In this document: piece by piece, positions 37,277-49,500 of the stretch
How positions within the stretch are numbered: the stretch's first letter is position 1
Layout of the letters: each line of letters begins with the position of its first letter
Source: Trichoplusia ni
Lineage: Eukaryota > Arthropoda > Insecta > Lepidoptera > Noctuidae
DNA: 64,000 bases
NCBI RefSeq assembly: GCF_003590095.1
Contig: NC_039478.1
Span: 8,680,001 to 8,744,000, forward strand
Direction of reading: 5' to 3'
Notes under the pieces: model-generated
What the model was told of the DNA's origin: nothing
The model's database searches: none
What the model saw: only the letters and a program-made list of their open reading frames with translations
Program-made: the position numbers and the translations under genes

Positions 37277-37560
37277 TTTCTTGTCTTTATGTCCTTACAT
37301 CATCACAACTACCCTACCTATTGCCAATCTAAGGCTTCGACATCTTTCGAATCTCTCTCTACCAAAATGTTTTCGTGCAAACCGTTGCCTATATGCCTTG
37401 TTATCCACCAATGAATAAACCTTAATCCCCCTTTCTTCCCATACCATTTCAACCTCTACAAAACCTCATTACCAACCCGCTACAACTGAAACCCTAGCCC
37501 AAACAACCCCTCCTCCCGGCCAACAGTCACGCCGCGTAACGAAATTATAAAACCTGCGCG
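37277..37560. other. Pyrimidine-rich stretch upstream of the GC patch
   Basis: The + strand is notably rich in C and T with few G until 37500. No element is recognised. Confidence 0.4.
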
Positions 37561-37771
37561 TACGCAACCACCTTTTCATTCGGACGAGCGCGAGCGCCGC
37601 GCAAACTAACTTTACTTTTTTTGGTACTAACAGTGACACTAAATCTTTAAAAACGTTGCGACAAAGTGCCAGTGTTTACATCGTAGAGAGTTTGGCTTGT
37701 GACTTAATATTCCAGTTCAGAGGTGATGATTTTTTTCTTTTTTATTATAAGTTAAGTGGTACTTTTAGTGG
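37561..37771 (+). promoter_or_regulatory. Candidate promoter / non-coding leader exon for gene 2
   Basis: A GC-rich patch (gacgagcgcgagcgccgcgc) in AT-rich DNA is followed about 170 bp later by a good donor (ggc|GTGAGT at 37772). Gene 2's first coding exon opens with an acceptor 20 bp before its ATG, so it needs a leader exon upstream. A patch of the same make-up precedes gene 3 (53840-53959). The donor and GC content are seen; the link is inference. Confidence 0.35.
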
Positions 37772-38940
37772 CGTGAGTGTGATGATTGTGATGGACATTA
37801 CATTACCGACAGTATATTTGAAACTAGAGTTAACCGAGCGTTTTCACATTAAAAAAGTTAACTGGCAATCAAATTAGATTTGATTGATTAATTGATTTTA
37901 CCGATAACAATTTATTCATTAAAAAATCACACAGCTTAAATACTATTTTATAACTAAGCAAATACAAAAACTTATAGAATTCAATCACATTGGAGATTTA
38001 ATAACATATATTGTTCCTAATTTTGAATATTTAAATAAATTGAAACCAAACAACAAATCCCACTAAAAGTGGAACTGAGTCCCAAATAATGGAAGACATA
38101 ATAATTACAATTAACTAAGCAAAAGAATATCATGACATAATATTTTTAATAAAAAAGAAACATATCTTTATACAAATTATACAAGCGTCAAACTTTAAAA
38201 AAACAAGTACATGAAACTAGCCTATCCACAAATTCAAACAAATTGCACACGGTATGCAAATTGCATCAAAATCGGCTTATTAGTTTAGGAGTCCAAGACG
38301 GACAGATATCTATTAAGATTATCATCTACAAATGTACATCCAATATCAAGAAATACAAATAAACAAACACACATCATAACTTGCAAGCCGCCATCTTTCT
38401 TCAACAGCGTTTACCACCGGTCATTGCCACGCGGAGAAATTGTTTAAGTCGTGTTTACATACCATTAATATTTATTTATAGAATAATTGTTTTATTATTT
38501 ACGTAGTTAGGAGAAATTAGGTGTACACAACAGGTTAACAGTGTACTGTTTTCTGTAATTAATATTTACAGCTGCTATATTGGTTTAGTTAACATCGATC
38601 CTATCGTTCTGTTTTATCTGAACGCATTGTAGAATATCTACTATAGATAATGCTTTTAGATAGATTATCTGATAGCTGTAATTAATTTTTAGCTTTCTTT
38701 AACAAATTCGACTTGTTAAAGAGCAACTTTCATCCATATTATAATATTGCTACAGCTAAATTAAAGTGGCCGAAATTTCCTGGTTTTTCAATTCTTTGTT
38801 TCGCTCTACATAATCGACTGAACACCGGATACGGAAACAAATCTTAACAGCTAATAAACCTTTTTAAATATCTACGTGTCACAGCATTAAATTTAAATTA
38901 AACATAGCATAAAGCTAAAGCGAGTTAGATCCCCAACACC

Positions 38941-39056
38941 ATACCCGACTCACAAGCGTCTGTGCGATCTATGAATGCTTATCCTGAGTCTGCGTGTCTA
39001 TGATTTGAGTCATTGTGAAACCATTACGACACATGGATTAAATTCTTAAGTCGTAT
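38941..39056 (+). mobile_element. tRNA-related SINE (family A), copy 5, head missing
   Basis: The 3' two thirds only: 'gtgcgatctatgaatgctta', 'cctgagtctgcgtgtctatg', 'acgacacatggattaaattc', 'taagtcgtatt'. Confidence 0.65.
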
Positions 39057-39410
39057 TAGATAGACGAAGCATCATCTTTTAAATTAACATTTTTAATTAA
39101 ATAAACAACAGTACATTTAAGTAACTGAATATATAAACGGAGCCTTAACATCCGAGAGAATGCGTAAGATATTAATTTGCTTTCTCGAACGGTTACATAC
39201 ATATTACAATTATGCACGGTTATAACTGCACGTCCGTTTGAATCGTTTGCAAACATCTCTTTGGACTACACTTGAGTGCTTTTGTTTTATGAGTTCCATT
39301 ACTTCATTTATTCCATCTTCGTAATTTGTTTAATGTTTTTTTATTCTATAACGATTTCTCCTCTAAGGAATGTAGTCCTCGGGTCGACAAAGTTTTCCAA
39401 AAATTCAAGT

Positions 39411-39549
39411 CATATGCACATTAACTCCCATTCTCAGGATAAGCATTCGTGGGTTACACAAGTGATTGTACTGCGCGGGGATCGAATCCAAGATACGTCG
39501 CGTACAGTGGGTTTTGCGCGGTGACTTTTACCTGTCGGCTATCCGTATC
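39411..39549 (-). mobile_element. tRNA-related SINE (family A), copy 6
   Basis: Minus strand: 'atacggatagccgacaggt', a diverged B box (ggattcgatcccc), 'acccacgaatgcttatcctg' and a shortened tail. Confidence 0.75.
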
Positions 39550-39582
39550 AAGTATTTTTAGTTTTAAAAACAGCTAGACCAA

Positions 39583-39720
39583 TCCTACTAATGTGACAAA
39601 CGCGAAATTTTGTATGTATGGATGTTTGTTAATCTTTCAAATGCAAAAACACTGAACGGATTTACACGAAACTTGGTGAACAGAGATCCTAACCTAACTA
39701 GTGTTTTAGAGGACTAAAAC
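39583..39720 (+). mobile_element. Helitron 5' fragment
   Basis: Starts TCCTACTAATGTGACAAACG after host A and continues 'tgtatgtatggatgtttgtt', 'acgaaacttggtgaacagag'. No CTAG end is found. Confidence 0.5.
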
Positions 39721-40937
39721 GCTGGTTACCTTTGTATCGAGCAACAGTTTGTACATTGTTAATTCAATATTGCGTGTTCAACAAAACTTAATATTAACTA
39801 TACAGTTTTCAGATAACCGTTTTGTCTACGTAATAGCATACGAGTTGCAATTCATTGCCGGCAATGACATATCACTTTTGATACTAGAACTTCGCCATCA
39901 CGCAATGGATTGCATCTGCACGATATATTTCGCCTTCTTTAAATGAGCATCAACATTAGATACCAAACAATTCTAACACTATTGGGTTTATCCAAAATAC
40001 AAGTCGGACTAATATTAGTCGAAAAATATCGTCCTCTCTATCTCCCACACTGTGCTTCGATACTTTTATCTCATTCTTAATAGTTTTTATCTCTTTCAAG
40101 CGGTTTCGCTTGGTGTACTTAAGATGAAATAAAAAATAAGACAAAAAGGTGTAATAACAAGCAATTTTCGTTTGAAATTGCTTTAATAGCAATGCAAGAT
40201 GCATTAGCTAGCCTTTTTGGTACAGCGGTCATGAATACACCAAGATGTAGTTGTTTTTTAGGGTCCCGTATCCAAGTGATGATGTTCTGTTGCTGCTATT
40301 ATAATAAATATAAAAATCCAATTGTTAGGAATATAAATCTGATAGGTCACTGATCTATAAATATTTTTTCTCTTTCCTGCAGCAATGAAAATATAATCAA
40401 ATCGTTTGCACGTTGATTTGTTGCTGGCGGTCTATAAAATAGAATGCAACATTAAAATGTTACTTTGTTTCATAACTAATTTACTTATTTTTGAAAACCT
40501 AAATTATTCGCAAAAATCCAACTACATCTACTACAAATATACCGAGAAAATCGGCAAAATCTTTTACAACCTCCAATGAAGTTTATTTTCTTTTGCAAAT
40601 AAAAATAAAACTAAAATTCAACCACTCTAACCACAAAAAAAAATTGTCAGCAAAAATACCTAAAAGAACGAAATTATAATACCGTCAGCAAAAAAATCGA
40701 TCGCCACTTAGAGTAAAAAGTTCGCACCGAGCCATTATTACAACAAAATCCATTGCATTTACAAAAGAAAGAGTTTACAACGAATGGAGTGAATCGCACG
40801 TGACTTCCTCACATCTTACATTATTGATGCCATTGCAGTGGTCAGGGCTGTCAACCGGGATAATATTTTAAAAGTTCCATTAAACATCATTGAATAAAAT
40901 GAGATAGTGAACATTAACATAGGACTAAATTAAAGAC

Positions 40938-40977
40938 TGGGACAAGCATTAAATTCCATAATGCGGTAGTCGTTTTA
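40938..40977 (+). mobile_element. tRNA-related SINE (family A), 3' end fragment
   Basis: 'acaagcattaaattccataa' + 'tgcggtagtcgttttaaa' matches the family's end. Confidence 0.5.
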
Positions 40978-42154
40978 AAGAGAAAAACATAATTTTGCCT
41001 AGTGCCGTGCCTTCTTGGAATCGCGTTCCTGAGGTATCTAGTACAATGGAAAACGAGTAAAAGTCTGCATACCTCTTCGCCTTCCCCAAGGCGCGGAAAA
41101 TCCATTGGGATTATAATGGGTACAAGATTTTAAAGCTTAAAAATGTTGGACCATTTTTAAGCTTGGTGGTGTATTACCTGTTAATTAAATAACAAAATGA
41201 TTTGCCTGTACTTCAATTTGTTATCAACAACTTTATTGAAAGAAACAAATCCATATACGGAAACCACTAATGAGTCTGATTTATAACATGATTAAACGGT
41301 ACCCAATTAATTATCAATCAACACAACCAGTCATGCTACCAATAAAAATTAAAAAAATATATCTTTTTGAAACCTCCGGTAGCAACCCTACAGACTTCAG
41401 CAACTTGTCTTGCTAACGGTACTCCTCAGCACCGTTACTGATAGATGCAATTATTTGGAAAGTAGGAGAGATTGGTGAAAAAATTCCATAGCGGTAGTTA
41501 TACGTGATGTTTACAGACTTATTATATTTTATTTGAATTTTTGTACGGTCAGAAAAAAAGGTATGAAGCTGTTGTATTATAACTGCTTTGTGGTACCTTC
41601 TTCAGTTATAAAGACTTTCTGATTGAATATTTTCATGGTGTTTTTGTCGATTAGTTCTGAAATGTTGGAATTTTATTAAAGAAATACGAAGACACCAAAA
41701 CTGTTTTTAGATTAATAAAATAATCCGATAAAGAAAGGATCAAATAATTCGTCATAATTTTCAAAACTTACCGCTACATAAAATTGTAATGTTACCGAGA
41801 TTACAGTTTCAGATTACCTTTTCTTTTTTTATTGCCCACTCATTAATATTTATTAATTAACTAACTGTAGCGATGATCATAAACATTGCTATATCACGCC
41901 AGTATAATAAATTCATCTTGTATTATGTCAGATCCTTACACAACAGTTACAATATAAGCTGACCCGTACTTAAAAGAGCGTATCGTTTCATAAGTTCAAC
42001 AATCATAATAAGGTTCGAAGAAACAGTTATGAGCCATTTGTAATCAATTATTCAGAAGTCATCATGCTAACGTGAGAAAGCCATTGAAAGAAGTTTCAAT
42101 GACTATTCAAGAACTCAGACTATTGCAACGTATGTGAGGTATTTGAAACTGAAT

Positions 42155-42239
42155 ACAGCGCCATCTAGTATTTTTAAGAGAAGCTACAACGTTTCATGGT
42201 GTTTTAAAAGTACATGCCTTAATTCAGAGATGGCGCTGT
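42155..42239. repeat. 85-bp element with 12-bp perfect terminal inverted repeats
   Basis: ACAGCGCCATCT at 42155-42166 pairs exactly with AGATGGCGCTGT at 42228-42239. The GCGCCATCT motif recurs at 51300-51310. It could be a very small MITE or an imprinted hairpin. The 71-codon ORF across it (42134-42349) is not credible as a gene. Confidence 0.5.
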
Positions 42240-43501
42240 TACGTAAAAAATTTGCGATGAATTCGCGCTTCTTAAATTTTAATTGGGTTGCATGTCTGCA
42301 TGCATGGCTACGAGCAATAACAAAGAAGAAACAGACCGGCACATCGTGACCACACGAGAGAGGGCATTGCTCAACGAAACGGTGAAAGTTGTTAAAAACT
42401 CATTAAATTGCTTTTTTCGTTACATGAAAACCGTTCCGGTAGATAAAACGCAGTTACATTAACAAAACAGTTTTTTTAAGTAAAAGTTATGTTTTATTTT
42501 CACGAAAACGAGTTTAGAAACTTTTATGACTCGGTGGTGATTTTTTACTGGCAGCTTTCTATTTTAAACCTAGTTTTTATGCTGCTATTTCCAATGTTGT
42601 TTTTTATTCTCTGAAAAACAAATGAATCTCTAAAACTCTACGTTGCGTTCAACGCACTAGTTCCCTGCTCAGCGAAAACCGTATGCGATTTAAAAACTTA
42701 CTTTGACTGTATGATAAAGAGACAGAAAATGTGAATATTTTTAATTGTATCGAGGGAGGCAATGAATTTAGAATTTCCAAACCATAAAAAATTACACTTA
42801 AAAAAACATCGAATAAATAAAACTACTTATTGACTAGGAACACAATGCCATTACTAAAGCATAAACGAACATACAGCGAGTAAAATAAAATAAAGTAGGT
42901 AAGTCACAATGAAGGGTAGGGTCGACCTTCAGTTATGCATGTCTAAACCTTAGACCTTGCTTGACAAAGAAGACTGGCGACCATGACCGGTGACCATATA
43001 GACCAGGTAATAGCTTATTGTGTTGTAAGAGTCGATGACCTCAGGGTACTGAAGTTAAAATGCTAATTAGAACTTGTAATATTCAGCTAGAATTGAAAGT
43101 AATTGTGTGTTACAATAATATTAGCTGGTAAATGATCGACAGCCTGGAAAAGACCTCTTCCCAACAAACATATTGAAAACTTACTGCTGGTTGTTGATTA
43201 CAGATTAAATCACAAAATTTTCCGTTATCCTTTGTCTTAGACTAATTAGAAAGTTCCATAACTTTGAAAAAACGCTCCTTCGTACTTGCCAGAAAGGGAC
43301 TCGAAAAAGCAATTGTGCGCATAACAATCCGCTCATAGGCCGCCATCACACTCCTTCCTCGTCATATCGTTACGACATTAAGATTCATTACAATCACACA
43401 TTCATACTTCGCAAAAGAGTATCCAACAATTCAACATCAATCAAAATCGAGCCTTAAATATTAACCAAAATTCTCCCTCAGGACCAGTCGAAGCAGCCAA
43501 G

Positions 43502-46500
43502 ATGACCCTAGAACAGCCAGCCGGTGAGATGTGGCAGAAGATCCGCGAGGAGCTGAATGAGAAGGCGGACACCAAGGAGGCTGACCTTGCGCACATCAAG
43601 GAGTGGCTGAAGAAGGAGCCTCATCTACCTGATGAGTTTGGTGAGTTATAGAATCTGATCAATTTTCAAAAGTATTGCTATCTATAAAGTAAGGTCGATC
43701 AGGTGACTTTGAACGGATACCACTTTAAAAGTGAGACTATTTTTTTAAGCAAACTGTCTTTGCAAAGGAAAGACCTTGAGTAGCTACTTTTTAAAGATTG
43801 TAAGTGTGAAAAAGCACAATCACGTCAGTGTTACTCCATCTGGCTTATAATGTCAATCAGCTGGGCACAGGTCTCTTTCCATGCAGGAAAGTTTTGAGCA
43901 TTGATCATCACCAACATCATCATCGAAGACACGTGATTTATCAAATCAATTTTTCTTACTACTAATTTAAAAGTATTCTATTGACGCTAGCAATTCTAGA
44001 AATTACACATGTCTATAGAGGCTGATTCAAACAACTAATTACAAATACTGTCCCCAAGTGATACCACAGCGTTTTCATCTAAAACATGCATTTTAACTAT
44101 ACCGATCTTTATCCACCAGATGACCAGCGTATCATGACCTTCCTCCGAGGCTGCAAGTTCTCCTTGGAGAAGACCAAGCGTAAGCTGGACATGTACTTCA
44201 CCATGCGCGCCGCTGTCCCAGAATTCTTCAACGACAGGGATGTCACGCGCCCCGAACTGCAGGAAATCCTTAACATGGTGTAAGTATTTATTAGTATTAT
44301 TTAAAATTTAAATATCGAGGGGTAATGAAGGTTGCGTGCAAATAGTTTATGAGAGTAACAACCGCTGCTTAAATTTGATATATACTTTTGGTGTAGATTT
44401 CTGTTATTAAAGCGGGAATAGACATATATACATCGTCATCGTCATGGTCATCAACATATATATACGTCATCGACACATATGTACATCGTCTTTGAAGACT
44501 TCAACATAGACAGTTGAAGTTTTCATGGTTTATGAGATACAGTCTGATGACAGGCGGATGGACAGACAGTCAGGATCCGTTATTACAATTTGTGTACAAA
44601 ATCCAAAAACAGAAGTGATTGTTCTTTATAATCTTGTAAAATTCAGGAAGCTGTTGTCAAGGTTAGCAAATGATTAATTCGCGTCATATATTGTAGATAA
44701 ACAATTTAAAACTTAAATTATGCAGCATATTTTTTTGCTGAAATGCTATAAATTACTGGAAAAAATATACCAACCTTTCATCTTAAATTTCAGTGTAATG
44801 GGGCACTGAAACGCACAAAAACTTTCCGTAAATTCAAAGTATGTTTTGAATGTGGACAACGCAAGATTAATTGTTATAATTAATTTAATTCTGAAAACAG
44901 ACCACAGTTGTTTATCAAAATTATGTTGTTTATCTATACTAATGATGATGATGATAATATGTAAAGCTGGAGAGTTTGTTTGTTTGTTTGTTTGAACGCG
45001 CTAATCTCAGGAACTACTGGTTCAAATTGAAAAATTCTTTTTGCGTTAAATAGACCATTGAGGAAGGTTTTAAGATATAAACCACCACGCTGCGACTAAT
45101 AGCGAATATACAATGGCAAATGTGGAAAAAACAGGGCATATAAATCATAACTTATATCTTCTAACCACGCGGACGAAGTCGCGGGCAACAGCTAGTAAAT
45201 GATATTTTCCGTAAAATATGTAATGTTTCTCATTTTAAATCTACCTAATCTCAACGGGTTTTTTATGAAATAAGCATCACCATTGTACATTCTATTTTGT
45301 GGTAGGCTTTTTTACTATTTTGTAGATACATACATAAGGGACAAGATATACATAAAAATGGGATCACAGGATCTATTTAAAATCCACTGTTTTACAGAAC
45401 ATAGAATAATGATGCAACTGAAAAAAAAACGTGTTATAAACCAAGATCAAATTAAACGTGGAAAAATCCTTCAACAATGAATCGAGTGTTTAAATAATTA
45501 AGACTTGCAATATCAAATTATGAAGAGTTCCCATGTTTTTGCGCATGCATGCTTGTAACAAAGTAATTGTTTTAATTTACTTGCGTTTTTTCTATTTCTA
45601 TATAATTGTAGCTAGACTATAATTTGGAGTTCTTTAAATGGGTGATGAATAGTAAACTGAGATAAATCTAATGAGAAGATCCTGCGGAATATATTTAAGT
45701 ACATTGGATGTATGTATTTAAAGACAGTTTAAGATCATTTCATTTTAGCAGCTACCAACTATAAAGTTGTTTCTACTTTCTTTATTATTCCACGACAAAA
45801 CTGACAAACTCTAAAGGAAAACATCGTGAGGAAACCTGGATTCCAAATATTGGAATCTTAAATCTTCAACCGCAGTGAGCTAGCGTGGTTATCAATGCTG
45901 AAACCCCGCTCCCGCTGTTAAGGGATTCAATTGGTTAGTTTGCGTAATTCTTAACGTCGTAATTTATGAAAACTACGAAAAACTAAATAAAGACCGTTAT
46001 ATGAACGAATCTGATTCGCAATTGACCACTTCTTTTATACAAAAAAACCTTCCTTAATACCCAGACTCAAAACAATATCAAAATATAGTGGTTTCTTAGG
46101 TTTACGCGAATGTTAGACATTGAAATGAAACTACTTTTACGGATTTTATCGCGGTTTAATTTTTGATTTTAGTTCCCGACGTTTCGACACCTTTGCAGGT
46201 ATCATGGTCACGGGCAGACTGAGATGGTGTTCGTCTTAACAGAAGATGTTGCTCGTTCTACCTTCATATTTTTAACACCATCTCAGTCTCATCTCAGTCG
46301 AGACGTTGTACTTTATATAACAAAAGCATTTATTACGTGACAGCCTGTCTGACCTCAAGCAATTAAAACAATATTAAAAAACAAGTTCATTGCTTATTTT
46401 CAACAATAATTGTGGCAAGTAGAGCGTCATGTTTCGATGTGACGTCAAATAGTAATCAGTTGTAACGCCGGGGAATTTATTAATAGCTACTTTGTTTACG

Positions 46501-49500
46501 TGAATGAGTCCTGGTATTTATGTGTACAAGGTTCGGGTTACAAACGTTGTTCCTTTACGAGGTAAAACAATTTATGGATGCTCTACAATTTTTTCTCCAA
46601 GCTATTTAATATGAAGCAAAACTTTTGGGCCGTGGGGGCCGAGTGCCAAAACGCTTTTTAAAGACCTAGCAAAGCGTCTCGTTGACACTTCTCGTGACCC
46701 AAAGGCTGGCTTTTACCTCGCTCAGAGGATTAGCATTGCCATTCAACGTGGCAATGCTGCCAGCCTTTTGGGCACACTCCCAGCCGGCAGCGATGCCGAT
46801 GAATTTTTTGATGCTTTCATTTAATAATTTTTTGTTTTTTAACTTGTAAATATTTAACTCTGTAAAATTAAAAATATATTAAGCAAAAAAAAAAAATATG
46901 AAGCAAATCAAAGAAAAAAAGAACTTTATTTTATCATCTGCAGAAAAAGATAGACACAGAGTTCTTTAATACATAGAGACCGGTGTCTGTTTAAAGTCAT
47001 CCCTGTGTCACATATAAACGGTTAATAAAGATATTATTCATACTTAACTGATAAGCTATAAATATTTGGAAAAAAAGAGGGAAGCCTGACATTTTACGGG
47101 ATATACAAATTCTTATTTTTTAAATTCGTATGGTTACATTCCATTACTCTTTTTACAGACAAGCCACATTATAAGCACTTTTATATATTTCACCACTTTT
47201 GATACTTTCAATCTCCTTACAGATTTCAAAATTTACAATTAGATTTTTTTGGTCAAATACCCTATTTGCGTAATTTTCTTCATGTATCTCTTTATTTCCA
47301 GTCAAATGCCACCTCTACCCGGCCTGACACCAGAAGGAAGACGTGTCATCGTTATGAGAGGTTAGTTTTCTACTCATTCTAATAGCGCTAATTGTAAAAA
47401 TGTAACTATCACTTAGGATATTATATTTAACACCGGTTTCGAACCCAACCGGTGTGATTGGATAAGTGATTGAATAGTGGGGCAATTCCGATAAATAACC
47501 GAGAGTAAACCGTTATAAAATAAATAATAATGAATCTGCCCCATAAAAGTTGTTGCAATGAGAAGTTTTTAGCACTTTACTTCCGATTTTCTTGACTCTA
47601 AATTTAAAATCCACCAAAAACATTATCTTCCTCTCCACTAGAGTTTTCCTGTCTAATCTGATTTCTTTCTCGCAGGTGTGGACAAAGAAGCTCAGACACC
47701 CAACGTGGCCGATGCCTTCAAGCTGGCGCTCATGCTGGGTGACGTCAGACTGGCTGAGGAGAAGGAGGGAGTGGCCGGTGACGTGTACGTCCTGGACGCC
47801 TCTGTTGCCACCCCGACACACTTCGCTAAGTTCACACCCACACTCGTCAAGAAGTTCTTAGTCTGCGTACAGGTTTGTAAATGAAAGATTAAATTGTTTT
47901 TGAGAAATGAAATGAAATGAAATGAAATGAAATGAAATGAAATGAAATGAAATGAAATGAAATGAAATCATTTATTCTGTAAGTAGGATATATCATCACT
48001 TTTACATGTCTTCTTATTTTTTTTTGAGAACGCTGGAGTCGACATTTCCTATCTGACTACCCTGAGAAGAAATGTCGAAACAAACTCAAGGGGTCACAGT
48101 CTCTTTTAAAGTCCAGACAATTTCAATGCGAATAGATATGTATAAACCAATGCACGGTATTTTTTGGACTGGCCTTTTGAAGAAAGTACCAGATCGATCT
48201 GAGCAAGGGAAAAAAACGAGGATCTAAGAATATCGTTTAAAGAACTCTTGATTGTGGAAGCGGGACAGCGCTTTACATTGCGTGTCGTGGTGTCTCTATC
48301 ACACAATAGCACCAATTCTGTTTTGAGGGGTTATGGTACACTCTGGAAAGGAATTTCCTGTTAAATTCATCAATTTTATTTTTTAAATAAAAATAATATA
48401 TGAATGACTTGAGATTTAAGGCACAATTACTTCAATTCTTTGATCACTTAGAAAATTTGTATTTAATTGAATTGTGAAGATAAGTTATCTTCACACTGCC
48501 AAATTCGCTTCAGACACTCCAAGTTAAACCGTAATGTTTTAAAATTAACAATAATTGAGCTTTAATAACAAACAATAATTGAAAGATTTACGCAAATGAA
48601 AGACGTGCAACTCATATAAAAAGTTGAAATTTGCAATTCCGAAAATACATAACAATTTGGGCGATACTAAAAGGACTTCGTACGCATATAATGCAAAAAA
48701 TGAAGAGCGAAACTATTACGAAGATAATAAAAAAGCAAACACAGGAATATTACGTAAATTGCAGAACGACCCAGACAACGACACTATTGAATAAAAAAAA
48801 AATGTGTTTTGATATTACCGCGATCATTCAGCTTACAAAACACTCATGCTGATTCCCACGTGGTGTAGGTGTAGTGGTAATACCTAACTAGTCTAGCAGA
48901 GCATGCGCAAGCGATCCCGTAACTCTGGATTAAGCAGTGGAACGGGCCAGGGTGTTTTGGGGAGCCCGACATATCCTACCGCGCGAGCCCTCGACGTGGC
49001 TTGAAGCCACCGTGCCGTGGGTATAAGCATTTCACCCCCAAAAAAGGTCGTGTGTTGTCGTCGTGGTTAAGGTCAGAGCAGTGATTTACCGTGTTAGCAT
49101 AGGCTGAGCAAACACCTACAAGCCAAAAACCTTCCAAGTCGAAGTTTTACCATAAACCGTTGTACTTTTACAGGAAGCCTACCCCGTAAAACTGAAGGAG
49201 GTCCATGTCATCAACGTTTCGCCTCTGGTTGACAAGATTGTCAACTTCGTCAAACCTTTCATCAAGGACAAGATCAAAGAAAGGGTAAGTCCTTTTATAT
49301 CACTTTGTGGATATATTTTATTTGTTTTGTAATACCATAAGTAAAAACAAAAGAAAAATCTTTTTCATTCTCTCAATTGTTTATTTACGACTCATATCAT
49401 GTTATCATCCCGGTTAAAATTTGCTGCGGAGATCCCGACCTTTTCTTGCTTTTATAAACTGTGAAGTTCAGAAGACATAATGATTCATGATTTTAGTTCT

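Larger units (their letters stand above)
37772..43481. other. Long non-coding stretch before gene 2 coding exons
   Basis: If the leader exon is real, this is gene 2's first intron. It holds three family A SINE pieces, a Helitron fragment and one short inverted repeat, listed separately. The rest is AT-rich with no gene recognised. Confidence 0.4.

Noticed and set aside
47592..47861. 89-codon plus-strand ORF overlapping gene 2 exon 4
   Set aside because: It reads intron sequence and then the exon in the wrong frame; the CRAL-TRIO frame with proper splice sites explains the region.
47904..47969. Regular repeat resembling a CRISPR-like array
   Set aside because: The unit is 5 bp with no spacers: a microsatellite from a LINE tail.
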